Shown one piece after another: positions 54,380 to 63,047 of a DNA stretch of 64,000 nt. The stretch covers positions 1 to 64,000 of the forward strand of contig CABZKA010000005.1 in assembly GCA_902526165.1 (NCBI GenBank), read 5' to 3'. The notes under the pieces are model-generated. The model ran no database searches. It was not told the DNA's origin and saw nothing but the letters and a program-made list of their open reading frames with translations. The first letter of the stretch is position 1; each line of letters starts with the position of its first letter. Origin of the DNA: an uncultured Bacteroidota bacterium. Its GTDB lineage: Bacteria > Bacteroidota > Bacteroidia > Flavobacteriales > Flavobacteriaceae. A program made the translations under genes and the position numbers.

Positions 54380-55576
54380 TTATATATACTGATATAGGTC
54401 AGAAAAAAGAAAAGTAGAGCCTGTGACAAGTATAGAATCATTTTCATCAGAATCTTCAATTGCAGCATTTAAAGCATCATTAATGTTTTCAAACAACGAG
54501 TACTTTAGCCCCATTTTTATTGCCTCATTATCAATTTTATATATTGACAATGATCTATCAGATTTAACAGGGCAGAAATAATATCTAAAATTAATTGGTA
54601 GAATCTTTATAATATCAATTTGATCTTTTTTTTCCAATGTTCCGAATACTACTTTAGAATAATTTTTCAATTCTGACAATGATATTTTTAATGCTGAAAT
54701 ATTATGTCCCACATCAAATATAATTTTAGGTTTTTTGCTAATCAACTCCCATCTAGCATAAATCTTTGTATTTTCCTTAATATTCAAAACTCCATTAAGA
54801 ATATCATTTTTTTCAATCCCAAGCTTTAGAATGTCTACGGCTTTTAGTGCAAGTGAAATATTCTTTTGAACAAAGGGTCCGCTCATGTCACTTTTGTATT
54901 CTTGTGATATTTTTGAAAAGTAAATTGGAGCAGATTTTTTATCTGCTTCGATGTTGAATAAATTTATGATTTTTGGATTTTTTTCTCCTATGACAATAGG
55001 CCTATTGTGTTTAATTATTCCTGCTTTTTCTCTGGCAATTTCCTCCAAACTATTTCCTAGAAATTCTTTGTGGTCATAACCTATATTGGTTATAACAGAA
55101 ATGACCGGGTCAACAACATTTGTTGCATCTAATCTGCCACCTAAACCAACCTCAAGTATTGTATAATCAACTTTTTTTGTTGCAAAATAATCTACTGCCA
55201 TTGCAAAAGAAATTTCAAAATATGTAAGACCCAATTCTTCAATTTTTAAATTGTTAATCCTAATAAACTCCAATATAAAATCTTTTTCAATAAAGTTTTT
55301 TCCAATTCTAATTCTTTCCCTGTAATCTTTGATATGTGGAGACGTAAAAGCACCTATTTTATATCCTGATTCCTGTAATATAGATGAAATAATACTACAA
55401 GTAGAACCTTTACCATTGGTACCGCCAACATGAATAATTTTTAATTTTGAATGAGGATTATCTAAGTGTGAAAGGAAAGCTTTTATTCCATCTAATTTAA
55501 ACGCGTAATTTTTATTGTTTCTATCAAATGATAATGGGATAGTATTGAGCCATTCTATGGACTCTTCATAATTCAT
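54380..55576 (-). CDS. folC: Folylpolyglutamate synthase / dihydrofolate synthase
   Basis: Adds glutamate to dihydropteroate and to folates. 398 residues of the Mur-ligase-like fold. IIHVGGTNGKGSTCSIISSI is the P loop, YFATKKVDYTILEVGLGGRL with DATNVV the central signature, and IFDVGHNISALK lies in the C-terminal domain. Its ATG shares one base with the nhaD stop, so the two are coupled. Whether it has one or both activities cannot be told from sequence. Confidence 0.95.
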   Translation of the reverse strand: MNYEESIEWLNTIPLSFDRNNKNYAFKLDGIKAFLSHLDNPHSKLKIIHVGGTNGKGSTCSIISSILQESGYKIGAFTSPHIKDYRERIRIGKNFIEKDFILEFIRINNLKIEELGLTYFEISFAMAVDYFATKKVDYTILEVGLGGRLDATNVVDPVISVITNIGYDHKEFLGNSLEEIAREKAGIIKHNRPIVIGEKNPKIINLFNIEADKKSAPIYFSKISQEYKSDMSGPFVQKNISLALKAVDILKLGIEKNDILNGVLNIKENTKIYARWELISKKPKIIFDVGHNISALKISLSELKNYSKVVFGTLEKKDQIDIIKILPINFRYYFCPVKSDRSLSIYKIDNEAIKMGLKYSLFENINDALNAAIEDSDENDSILVTGSTFLFSDLYQYI

Positions 55577-56901
55577 TAAAGGACGAAATCTCTAAGAAAA
55601 ATAAAAGTTAAGAAACCAGCTATGTAACCAATAAAGGCTAAGAAAGCAATTTTTTTGAGATACCATATAAAGTCAATTTTTTCCATTCCCATTGCAACGA
55701 CACCGGCAGCTGATCCAATAATAACCATACTTCCACCAGTACCTGCAGCATAAGCTATTCCATGCCACAGAGGATCGTCAACCGCCTCTCCAAACATTCC
55801 CATTGAAGCTGCTACAAGAGGAACATTATCAATGGCTGCTGAAAGAAAACCTAAAATAAAAACTACAATATCTAGTCCCTTGAACAGAAACCAATCAACA
55901 TTTTCAAAAGTTAAAACCATAGTTTGACCCACCTCAAATACAATTCCTAGAGCTTCTAACCCACCTACAGCCATAAGGATTCCTAAGAAAAATAAAATAC
56001 TTGGCATTTCAATTTTAGTTAAAGCGTGATGTACAGGACTGTGATGTACAGAGCTTGCAGGTTCCAATAACATATAATTATATATTTCACCAATTGTTGC
56101 TACGAAGGCTAAAGATAACATCATACCTACATAAGGAGGTAAGCCTGTAGCTACCTTAAAAAAAGGTACAAATAGTATTGACAAAAGACCTATAATTAAA
56201 ATTTTTGAACCAAATTTATTTTCAGATTCTTTTGATACAATTGGGTTAATTTCACCTTGAAAGACTTTATATCGAGAAACAACGTAAGTCGGTATTAACA
56301 TACAAACAAGAGAAGGAATGATCAAATATTTTAGTAGAGCAATGGGTGTAACCTTTTTACCAATCCATAGCATAGTTGTTGTTATATCACCGATAGGAGA
56401 CCATGCGCCACCTGCATTTGCGGCAACAATAATCATTCCGGCATACCACAATTTTAAATTTCTGTCTTTTAGTATCTTTTGTAAAATAGTTACAAGTACT
56501 ATTGTTGCTGTAAGGTTATCAATTATTGCAGATAAAAAGAAAGCAAGAAAACATATAATCCACAATATTTTTATCTTACTTTTTGTTTTGATGAGGTTTT
56601 TAATCGTTGAAAAACCATTAAAGAAATCTATAATTTCCACAATCGTCATTGCACCAATTAAAAAAATTAGAATTTCAGCCGTGTGGCCCAAGAAATAGTT
56701 TATAACCTTTTCAAGTTTATTTGGAACCAAGCTTTTTGTAGCTGGGTCTATATCATAAACAGTTAAACCAAAAAATGAAATAATAGCCCATATGAGAGCC
56801 ATCATTACAAGTGCAGGAACTAATTTGTCTATTTTAAGTGAGTGCTCAAAGGCAATCGCCAAATAACCCAGAATAAATATGATTATAATCGCTGTTTCCA
56901 T
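55576..56901 (-). CDS. nhaD: Sodium/proton antiporter NhaD
   Basis: Ion-transporter superfamily protein exporting sodium in exchange for protons, typical of marine bacteria. 441 residues with about eleven to twelve transmembrane helices. FLSAIIDNLTATIVLVTIL, NAGGAWSPIGDITTTMLWIG and GFLSAAIDNVPLVAASMGMF with the two IDN motifs fit NhaD. The histidine-rich cytoplasmic loop (SSVHHSPVHHAL) sits mid-protein. It forms a two-gene unit with folC. Confidence 0.95.
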   Translation of the reverse strand: METAIIIIFILGYLAIAFEHSLKIDKLVPALVMMALIWAIISFFGLTVYDIDPATKSLVPNKLEKVINYFLGHTAEILIFLIGAMTIVEIIDFFNGFSTIKNLIKTKSKIKILWIICFLAFFLSAIIDNLTATIVLVTILQKILKDRNLKLWYAGMIIVAANAGGAWSPIGDITTTMLWIGKKVTPIALLKYLIIPSLVCMLIPTYVVSRYKVFQGEINPIVSKESENKFGSKILIIGLLSILFVPFFKVATGLPPYVGMMLSLAFVATIGEIYNYMLLEPASSVHHSPVHHALTKIEMPSILFFLGILMAVGGLEALGIVFEVGQTMVLTFENVDWFLFKGLDIVVFILGFLSAAIDNVPLVAASMGMFGEAVDDPLWHGIAYAAGTGGSMVIIGSAAGVVAMGMEKIDFIWYLKKIAFLAFIGYIAGFLTFIFLRDFVL

Positions 56902-57018
56902 TTAATTTTTTGTTTTAGAATTCTCAATAATTGAACCAAAATATGTAAAAAAAATAAAAATTGATAGTATATTTTAAAAAGTTAATATTTATTGGACATT
57001 GGATTGATTATTGATTAA

Positions 57019-57041
57019 AATTAATTCCTACAGGATTAATT
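57019..57041. promoter_or_regulatory. Imperfect inverted repeat upstream of gltB
   Basis: AATTAATTCCT and AGGATTAATT are complementary except for one extra T. They lie 38 bases before the gltB start in a 177-base spacer that otherwise shows no gene. It may be an operator for nitrogen control; in DNA this AT-rich, chance is not excluded. Confidence 0.3.
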
Positions 57042-57078
57042 AATGCATAAATTAGTAAGTCCTTATAAAATTTGAGTT

Positions 57079-60000
57079 TTGAAAGAACAAGGTCTTTATA
57101 ATCCATCGTTTGAGCATGAAAACTGTGGTGCCGGCTTCATATGCAGCCTGGAGGGAAAGAAGACAAATGATATCATTTCTAAGGCTCTCAATATCTTAAC
57201 TTGTCTTGAGCACAGAGGGGCGGTTAGTTCTGATGGAAGGACTGGAGATGGAGCTGGAATATTGATAGAAATACCCAATAATTTTTTTAAAAAAGAATGT
57301 AAGTTTGAACTTCCGGAATTCAAAGAATATGCTGTAGGTATGGTTTTTCTCCCCCCTAAAAAGAACCAACTCAACTATTGTGTTGACATTTTTGAAGAAG
57401 AAATTAAAAGACAAGGCTTAAATATTTTAGGATGGAGAGATGTTCCTGTTAATTCAAAAGTTGTTGGAGCAATTGCATCACAATCTCAACCTAATATAAA
57501 ACAAGTATTTATTGGTAAAATAGATTCAAATCAGACTGAAAAAGATTTTTTATTAAAACTATATGTTGCGAGAAAAATTGCGGAAAATAAAATTTATCAA
57601 TCCAAATTATCTCAAAAAAGTTTTTTCTATTTTTCTAGTTTACATAACAAGACAATAATTTATAAAGGACTCTTAGTCCCAGAGGATATTGAAAGATTTT
57701 ACATTGATTTAAAAAACCCAATGCTAGTAACTCGACTTGCTTTGGTTCATCAGAGATTCTCAACCAATACTTTTCCAACTTGGGATCTTGCTCAACCATT
57801 CAGATATATGTGTCACAATGGTGAAATTAATACGCTAAAGGGTAATATTAACAGAATGGTTTCTAGGCAAGAGTTAATGGATTCTGATTTAATTGATAAA
57901 AGTGATTTAAAAAAAGTTTTTCCAATAATTTTAGAAGGAAAATCAGATTCAGCATCAATGGATATGGTTTTAGAGCTGTTGTTAATGACTGGTAGAAGTT
58001 TGCCTGAAGTCATGATGATACTTGTGCCTGAAGCTTGGGAAAAACACAAGACCATGTCATCATCCAAAAAAGCATTTTATCAATTTAATAGTTGTTTAAT
58101 GGAGCCTTGGGATGGACCAGCATCAATACCGTTTACGGATGGTGATTACATTGGTGCATTATTGGACAGAAATGGATTGAGACCATCTCGATACTCTGTC
58201 ACTCACGACGGATATGTAATAATGTCATCTGAAACAGGTGTTGTAGACATTGAACCTGAAAATATTAAAATGCATGGAAGACTAGAGCCAGGAAAAATGT
58301 TTTTGGTTAATATGAATGAGGGAAGAATTGTAGAAGATGATGAAATTAAAAACTCAATTGTAAAAAAACACCCCTACAGTAAATGGGTAAAATCAAATGT
58401 TTTGCCACTTAGTAAAGTTCCTTACAGAATAAAAAAAACAGTAAAAGAAAAATTAAATTTTGAAACTAGATTAAAAGTCTTTGGTTACACAAAAGAAGAT
58501 TTTAAAACCATTATTTTACCCATGTGTAATAATGGTAAAGAAGCTATTGGTTCAATGGGAACTGATACACCACTTGCAGTTTTGTCAAAAAAACCACAAC
58601 TTATTTACAATTATTTCAAACAACTTTTTGCTCAGGTTACAAATCCACCCCTTGATGGGATAAGAGAAGAAATAATTACTGACACCAGTTTATCATTAGG
58701 AAGTGACTATAATATATTTGATTTAATTCCTGACCACGCCAAAAAACTCAAAATTAATAATCCAATCATTTCAAATGGTGACCTTGAAAAAATCAAGCAT
58801 ATTGATCATGAAGATTTCAAGGCATGTTCAATAAATGTCAATTATGAAATTAGTAAAGGTCACAATGGTCTTGAGAAAGCATTGGACAAAATTGTTGATA
58901 AAGTTGAAAAGAAAATCGATACAGGTCATAATATCATTATACTAAGTGACAGAAAAACATCTAAAAAATACGCTCCTATACCAATTTTACTTGTTTGCTC
59001 ATATGTACACCACAGCTTGATAAAAAGAAAAAAACGATCAAAATTTGGAATCGTTATTGAATCAGCTGAGCCAAGAGAACCACATCATTTCTCTATGCTT
59101 TTTGGTTATGGAGCCAGTGCAATAAACCCATACATGGTCAATGAAATAATTGAATATCACCACAAACTTGGTTTTTTAAACAACCAAAAACTTGATGAAT
59201 CGATAACTAATTTCAATAAAGCTATTGCAAAGGGTATACTTAAAGTCATGAACAAAATCGGCATATCAACACTACATTCCTACCGGGGAGCACAAATTTT
59301 TGAAGCCTTGGGCTTGAGGAAAAAGTTTGTATCCAAGTACTTTAATAATACTCCCTCTAGAATTGAAGGTGCAGGTTTATATGTTTTAGAAAAAGAAGTT
59401 TCAGCCAGAATGGAATATGCTTTTAAGAGTGAAAAAGATATTTCAAGTATGAAAACAGGTGGTGACTACAGATGGAGAAGAGATGGAGAAGCACACATGT
59501 TAAATCCTTTTACAATATCAAAACTTCAACAGGCTGTAAGAGAAGAGAAATATGATACGTATAAAGCTTATGCTGAAAAAATCAACAAACAAAGTGAACA
59601 ATTCATGACAATCAGAGGGCTTTTAAAGTTTGAAGAATTTGACCCCATTTCAATTGAAGAGGTTGAACCATGGACTGAAATCGTTAAAAGATTCAAAACC
59701 GGAGCCATGTCATACGGCTCAATTAGTAAAGAAGCCCACGAAAACTTAGCAATTGCAATGAATAGAATTGGAGGAAAAAGTAATTCAGGTGAAGGTGGAG
59801 AAGATTCGAATCGATTTAAAAAACTAAACAACGGAGACTCAAAAAATAGCTCAATTAAACAAGTTGCGTCTGGAAGATTTGGTGTTAGTTCTAATTATCT
59901 AACAAATGCTTCTGAAATTCAAATTAAAATGGCTCAAGGCGCTAAGCCTGGTGAGGGTGGACAACTTCCTGGACCTAAAGTCAATCCACTAATAGCAAAA

Positions 60001-61581
60001 GTTAGAAATTCTACACCCTATGTAGGTTTAATTTCCCCCCCTCCTCATCATGACATATATTCAATTGAGGATTTAGCTCAGCTCATATATGATCTGAAAA
60101 ATGCAAATAGGAAGGCTAGAATCAACGTAAAATTAGTATCTGAGGTTGGCGTTGGAACAATTGCTGCTGGTGTTGCAAAGGCAAAAGCTGATGTAATATT
60201 AATTTCAGGTTATGATGGTGGAACTGGGGCATCGCCACTAACATCACTAAAGCACGCAGGTTTACCGTGGGAGCTGGGAATTGCAGAAGCTCAACAAACA
60301 CTTGTATTAAATGACTTGAGAGGAAGAGTTGTTGTTGAATGTGACGGTCAAATGAAAACTGGAAGAGATGTTGCTATCGCATGTCTTCTTGGTGCTGAAG
60401 AATTTGGATTCTCGACAGCTCCACTTGTTGCATCAGGATGTATCATGATGAGAGCTTGCCACTTAAATACGTGTCCAGTAGGAATTGCAACTCAAGATCC
60501 TGAATTAAGAAAAAATTTCAAAGGCAAGCCTGAGCACGTTATAAATTTCATGTATTTCGTTGCCCAAGAATTAAGAGAAATAATGGCCAATTTAGGTTTT
60601 AGGACAATTAATGAAATGGTTGGTCAAAGTCAAAAACTTGTTATGACTGACGCTGTTGAATACTATAAAGCTAGAGGAATAAATTTGTCTAAGGTATTGT
60701 ACAAGCCAAATGTTAGCGAAAATATTCCTGTTAGAAATGTGACTAACCAAGATCACAATTTAACATCTGTGATTGATTTTAAAATTTTAAAAAATTCTAG
60801 GTTGGCCATCGAGAAAAAAATTAAGATGAGTCTTGATTATAAGATAAGAAATACTGACAGAACTGTAGGTGCGATCATAAGTAACGAGATTTCAAAAAAA
60901 TATGGTGAAAAAGGGCTTCCAAAGGGGACATTGAAATTAAACTTTACAGGTGCTGCTGGTCAAAGTTTTGGAGCATTTGCAACCAAAGGTCTTGAAATGA
61001 AAATTGAAGGTAATACGAATGATTATTTTGGAAAAGGTCTTTCAGGTGCTACGCTTATTGTTAAAGTACCAAATAAATCTACTTTTAAATCCAATGAAAA
61101 TGTTATAACTGGAAATGTTGCCCTTTACGGAGCTACATCAGGAGAAGCATACATAAATGGAATAGCAGGTGAAAGATTCTGTGTCAGAAATTCGGGAGCA
61201 ACAGCTGTTGTTGAAGGTGTCGGAGATCATGGATGTGAATACATGACAGGTGGAATAGCACTAATTTTAGGAAAAATTGGAAGAAACTTTGCCGCTGGAA
61301 TGAGTGGAGGAATTGCATACATTTATAAATCAGAAAAAAATTATAGTATTGACAATTTCAATATGGAAATGGTAGAGTTTGAAAAGCTAAATAGTCAAGA
61401 CTTTGATATAATTAAAGAATTATTAGAAAAACACTACTCACACACACACAGTGGTATTGCTGAAGAAATAATTTTAAATTGGAACAAATCAAAAAATATG
61501 TTTGTTAAAATAATGCCAACGGAGTATAAAATGGCTTTGGAAAAAATGGCCCAAACCAAAATAAATGAAATAATAAGCTAA
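57079..61581 (+). CDS. gltB: Glutamate synthase large subunit
   Basis: Converts glutamine plus 2-oxoglutarate to two glutamates. 1500 residues. The start is TTG: an in-frame TGA lies 6 bases upstream and no ATG precedes the catalytic Cys, which follows a short propeptide in HENCGAGFICSLEG. Next come the GATase domain (LVHQRFSTNTFPTWDLAQPF), the central domain, the FMN domain (GAKPGEGGQLPGPKVNPLIA) with the [3Fe-4S] cysteines CIMMRACHLNTCPVG, and the C-terminal GXGXG beta-helix (GVGDHGCEYMTGG). gltD follows 2 bases later. Confidence 0.98.
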   Translation: MKEQGLYNPSFEHENCGAGFICSLEGKKTNDIISKALNILTCLEHRGAVSSDGRTGDGAGILIEIPNNFFKKECKFELPEFKEYAVGMVFLPPKKNQLNYCVDIFEEEIKRQGLNILGWRDVPVNSKVVGAIASQSQPNIKQVFIGKIDSNQTEKDFLLKLYVARKIAENKIYQSKLSQKSFFYFSSLHNKTIIYKGLLVPEDIERFYIDLKNPMLVTRLALVHQRFSTNTFPTWDLAQPFRYMCHNGEINTLKGNINRMVSRQELMDSDLIDKSDLKKVFPIILEGKSDSASMDMVLELLLMTGRSLPEVMMILVPEAWEKHKTMSSSKKAFYQFNSCLMEPWDGPASIPFTDGDYIGALLDRNGLRPSRYSVTHDGYVIMSSETGVVDIEPENIKMHGRLEPGKMFLVNMNEGRIVEDDEIKNSIVKKHPYSKWVKSNVLPLSKVPYRIKKTVKEKLNFETRLKVFGYTKEDFKTIILPMCNNGKEAIGSMGTDTPLAVLSKKPQLIYNYFKQLFAQVTNPPLDGIREEIITDTSLSLGSDYNIFDLIPDHAKKLKINNPIISNGDLEKIKHIDHEDFKACSINVNYEISKGHNGLEKALDKIVDKVEKKIDTGHNIIILSDRKTSKKYAPIPILLVCSYVHHSLIKRKKRSKFGIVIESAEPREPHHFSMLFGYGASAINPYMVNEIIEYHHKLGFLNNQKLDESITNFNKAIAKGILKVMNKIGISTLHSYRGAQIFEALGLRKKFVSKYFNNTPSRIEGAGLYVLEKEVSARMEYAFKSEKDISSMKTGGDYRWRRDGEAHMLNPFTISKLQQAVREEKYDTYKAYAEKINKQSEQFMTIRGLLKFEEFDPISIEEVEPWTEIVKRFKTGAMSYGSISKEAHENLAIAMNRIGGKSNSGEGGEDSNRFKKLNNGDSKNSSIKQVASGRFGVSSNYLTNASEIQIKMAQGAKPGEGGQLPGPKVNPLIAKVRNSTPYVGLISPPPHHDIYSIEDLAQLIYDLKNANRKARINVKLVSEVGVGTIAAGVAKAKADVILISGYDGGTGASPLTSLKHAGLPWELGIAEAQQTLVLNDLRGRVVVECDGQMKTGRDVAIACLLGAEEFGFSTAPLVASGCIMMRACHLNTCPVGIATQDPELRKNFKGKPEHVINFMYFVAQELREIMANLGFRTINEMVGQSQKLVMTDAVEYYKARGINLSKVLYKPNVSENIPVRNVTNQDHNLTSVIDFKILKNSRLAIEKKIKMSLDYKIRNTDRTVGAIISNEISKKYGEKGLPKGTLKLNFTGAAGQSFGAFATKGLEMKIEGNTNDYFGKGLSGATLIVKVPNKSTFKSNENVITGNVALYGATSGEAYINGIAGERFCVRNSGATAVVEGVGDHGCEYMTGGIALILGKIGRNFAAGMSGGIAYIYKSEKNYSIDNFNMEMVEFEKLNSQDFDIIKELLEKHYSHTHSGIAEEIILNWNKSKNMFVKIMPTEYKMALEKMAQTKINEIIS

Positions 61582-61583
61582 TC

Positions 61584-63047
61584 ATGGGTAAACTTAGAGG
61601 CTTTGTTGAGTATGAAAGGATGGTTGAAGGTTACGTCCCAGTTCAAAAAAGAATAAAAAATTTCAAAGAATTTACAATCAAACCAAAAGATGATGATCTG
61701 ATAAAGCAAGGCGGACGGTGTATGGATTGTGGAGTACCATTTTGTCACAGTGGTTGCCCACTAGGTAATTTAATTCCTGACTTTAATGATGCGGTTTACA
61801 ATAGAAACTGGAAAGAAGCTCTTAAAATCTTACATTCAACTAATAATTTCCCTGAATTTACAGGTAGACTGTGTCCTGCGCCGTGTGAATCAGCTTGTGT
61901 TCTTGGTCTTATAAATCCCCCTGTATCCATTGAACTGATTGAAAAATATATTGTTGAGAGAGGTTTTAAAGAGGGGTGGATTCAACCTATTAAACCAAAG
62001 AGACGAACCGGGAAAAAAATAGCTATTGTAGGTTCAGGTCCAGCAGGTCTTGCTGCTGCACAACAACTAAGCAGAGCAGGGCATTTAGTTACTGTTTATG
62101 AGAGAGATTCAAAAATAGGTGGACTTTTAAGATATGGTATTCCAGATTTTAAGCTCGAGAAATCAATTATAGATAGAAGAATTGAAATTTTAACTCTCGA
62201 AGGAATTAAATTCAAAACCAATACAGAAATTGGAATTGATGTGCCAATCAAGAAATTAAAAAAGGATAACGATATTGTTTTATTATGTGGCGGTGCTACT
62301 TTGATGAGAAATTTACCAATACCTGGTCATGAGTTAAATGGAATAGTCCAGGCCATGAGGTTTTTGAAAAGACAAAATCAAGTTATTAGTGAAAATTTCA
62401 GTAAAGTTGAAGAGCTAAATGCAAAAAATAAAAATGTAATAGTTATAGGTGGTGGTGATACAGGATCTGATTGTATTGGAACATCAAATAGACAAGGTGC
62501 AAAATCAGTATTAAATTTTGAGATTTTACCAAAACCAAGTAAACAACGTACTGTTGAAAATCCATGGCCATATTGGCCTTTTACTCTAAAAACTAGCTCT
62601 TCTCATGAAGAGGGAAGTAAAAGACAATGGTCGATTTTAACTAAAGAGTTTATAGATGATGGTTATGGAAATGTCAAAGCATTAAAAACGGTTGAGGTTG
62701 AGTGGATAAAAAAATCAAATGAAAGACCGAGATTAGTTGAAATTGAAGGATCTGAAAAAACATGGCCTTGTGATTTAGTATTATTAGCTCTTGGATTTAC
62801 AGGTCCAGATAAGGAAATAATCAATGACTTAAAATTAAATTCAGACAATACCTCAAAACCATTTACAACTAAATATCAAACATCTGATAAAAAAGTTTTT
62901 GCTGCTGGTGATTTAAGAAGAGGGCAATCTCTTATTGTGTGGGCCATCTCAGAGGGCAGAGAGGCAGCATATGAAATAGATAAATTTTTGATGGGCTCGA
63001 CAGAACTTACTTCTAAAGTTCACGGAGACTTACCATCAGTTAAATAA
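61584..63047 (+). CDS. gltD: Glutamate synthase small subunit
   Basis: NAD(P)H-oxidising partner of GltB. 487 residues. N-terminal [4Fe-4S] cysteines occur in GRCMDCGVPFCHSGCPLGNL and CPAPCESACVLG. FAD binds at IVGSGPAGLAAAQQLSRAG and NAD(P)H at VIGGGDTGSDCIGTSNRQGA. It ends with AAGDLRRGQSLIVWAISEGR. Together with GltB it gives the main glutamate route under low ammonium. It overlaps the converging porin gene by 12 bases. Confidence 0.98.
   Translation: MGKLRGFVEYERMVEGYVPVQKRIKNFKEFTIKPKDDDLIKQGGRCMDCGVPFCHSGCPLGNLIPDFNDAVYNRNWKEALKILHSTNNFPEFTGRLCPAPCESACVLGLINPPVSIELIEKYIVERGFKEGWIQPIKPKRRTGKKIAIVGSGPAGLAAAQQLSRAGHLVTVYERDSKIGGLLRYGIPDFKLEKSIIDRRIEILTLEGIKFKTNTEIGIDVPIKKLKKDNDIVLLCGGATLMRNLPIPGHELNGIVQAMRFLKRQNQVISENFSKVEELNAKNKNVIVIGGGDTGSDCIGTSNRQGAKSVLNFEILPKPSKQRTVENPWPYWPFTLKTSSSHEEGSKRQWSILTKEFIDDGYGNVKALKTVEVEWIKKSNERPRLVEIEGSEKTWPCDLVLLALGFTGPDKEIINDLKLNSDNTSKPFTTKYQTSDKKVFAAGDLRRGQSLIVWAISEGREAAYEIDKFLMGSTELTSKVHGDLPSVK

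Noticed and set aside
56902-57078. Possible small gene between nhaD and gltB
   Set aside because: No ORF with a plausible start or composition; only an imperfect inverted repeat is seen.
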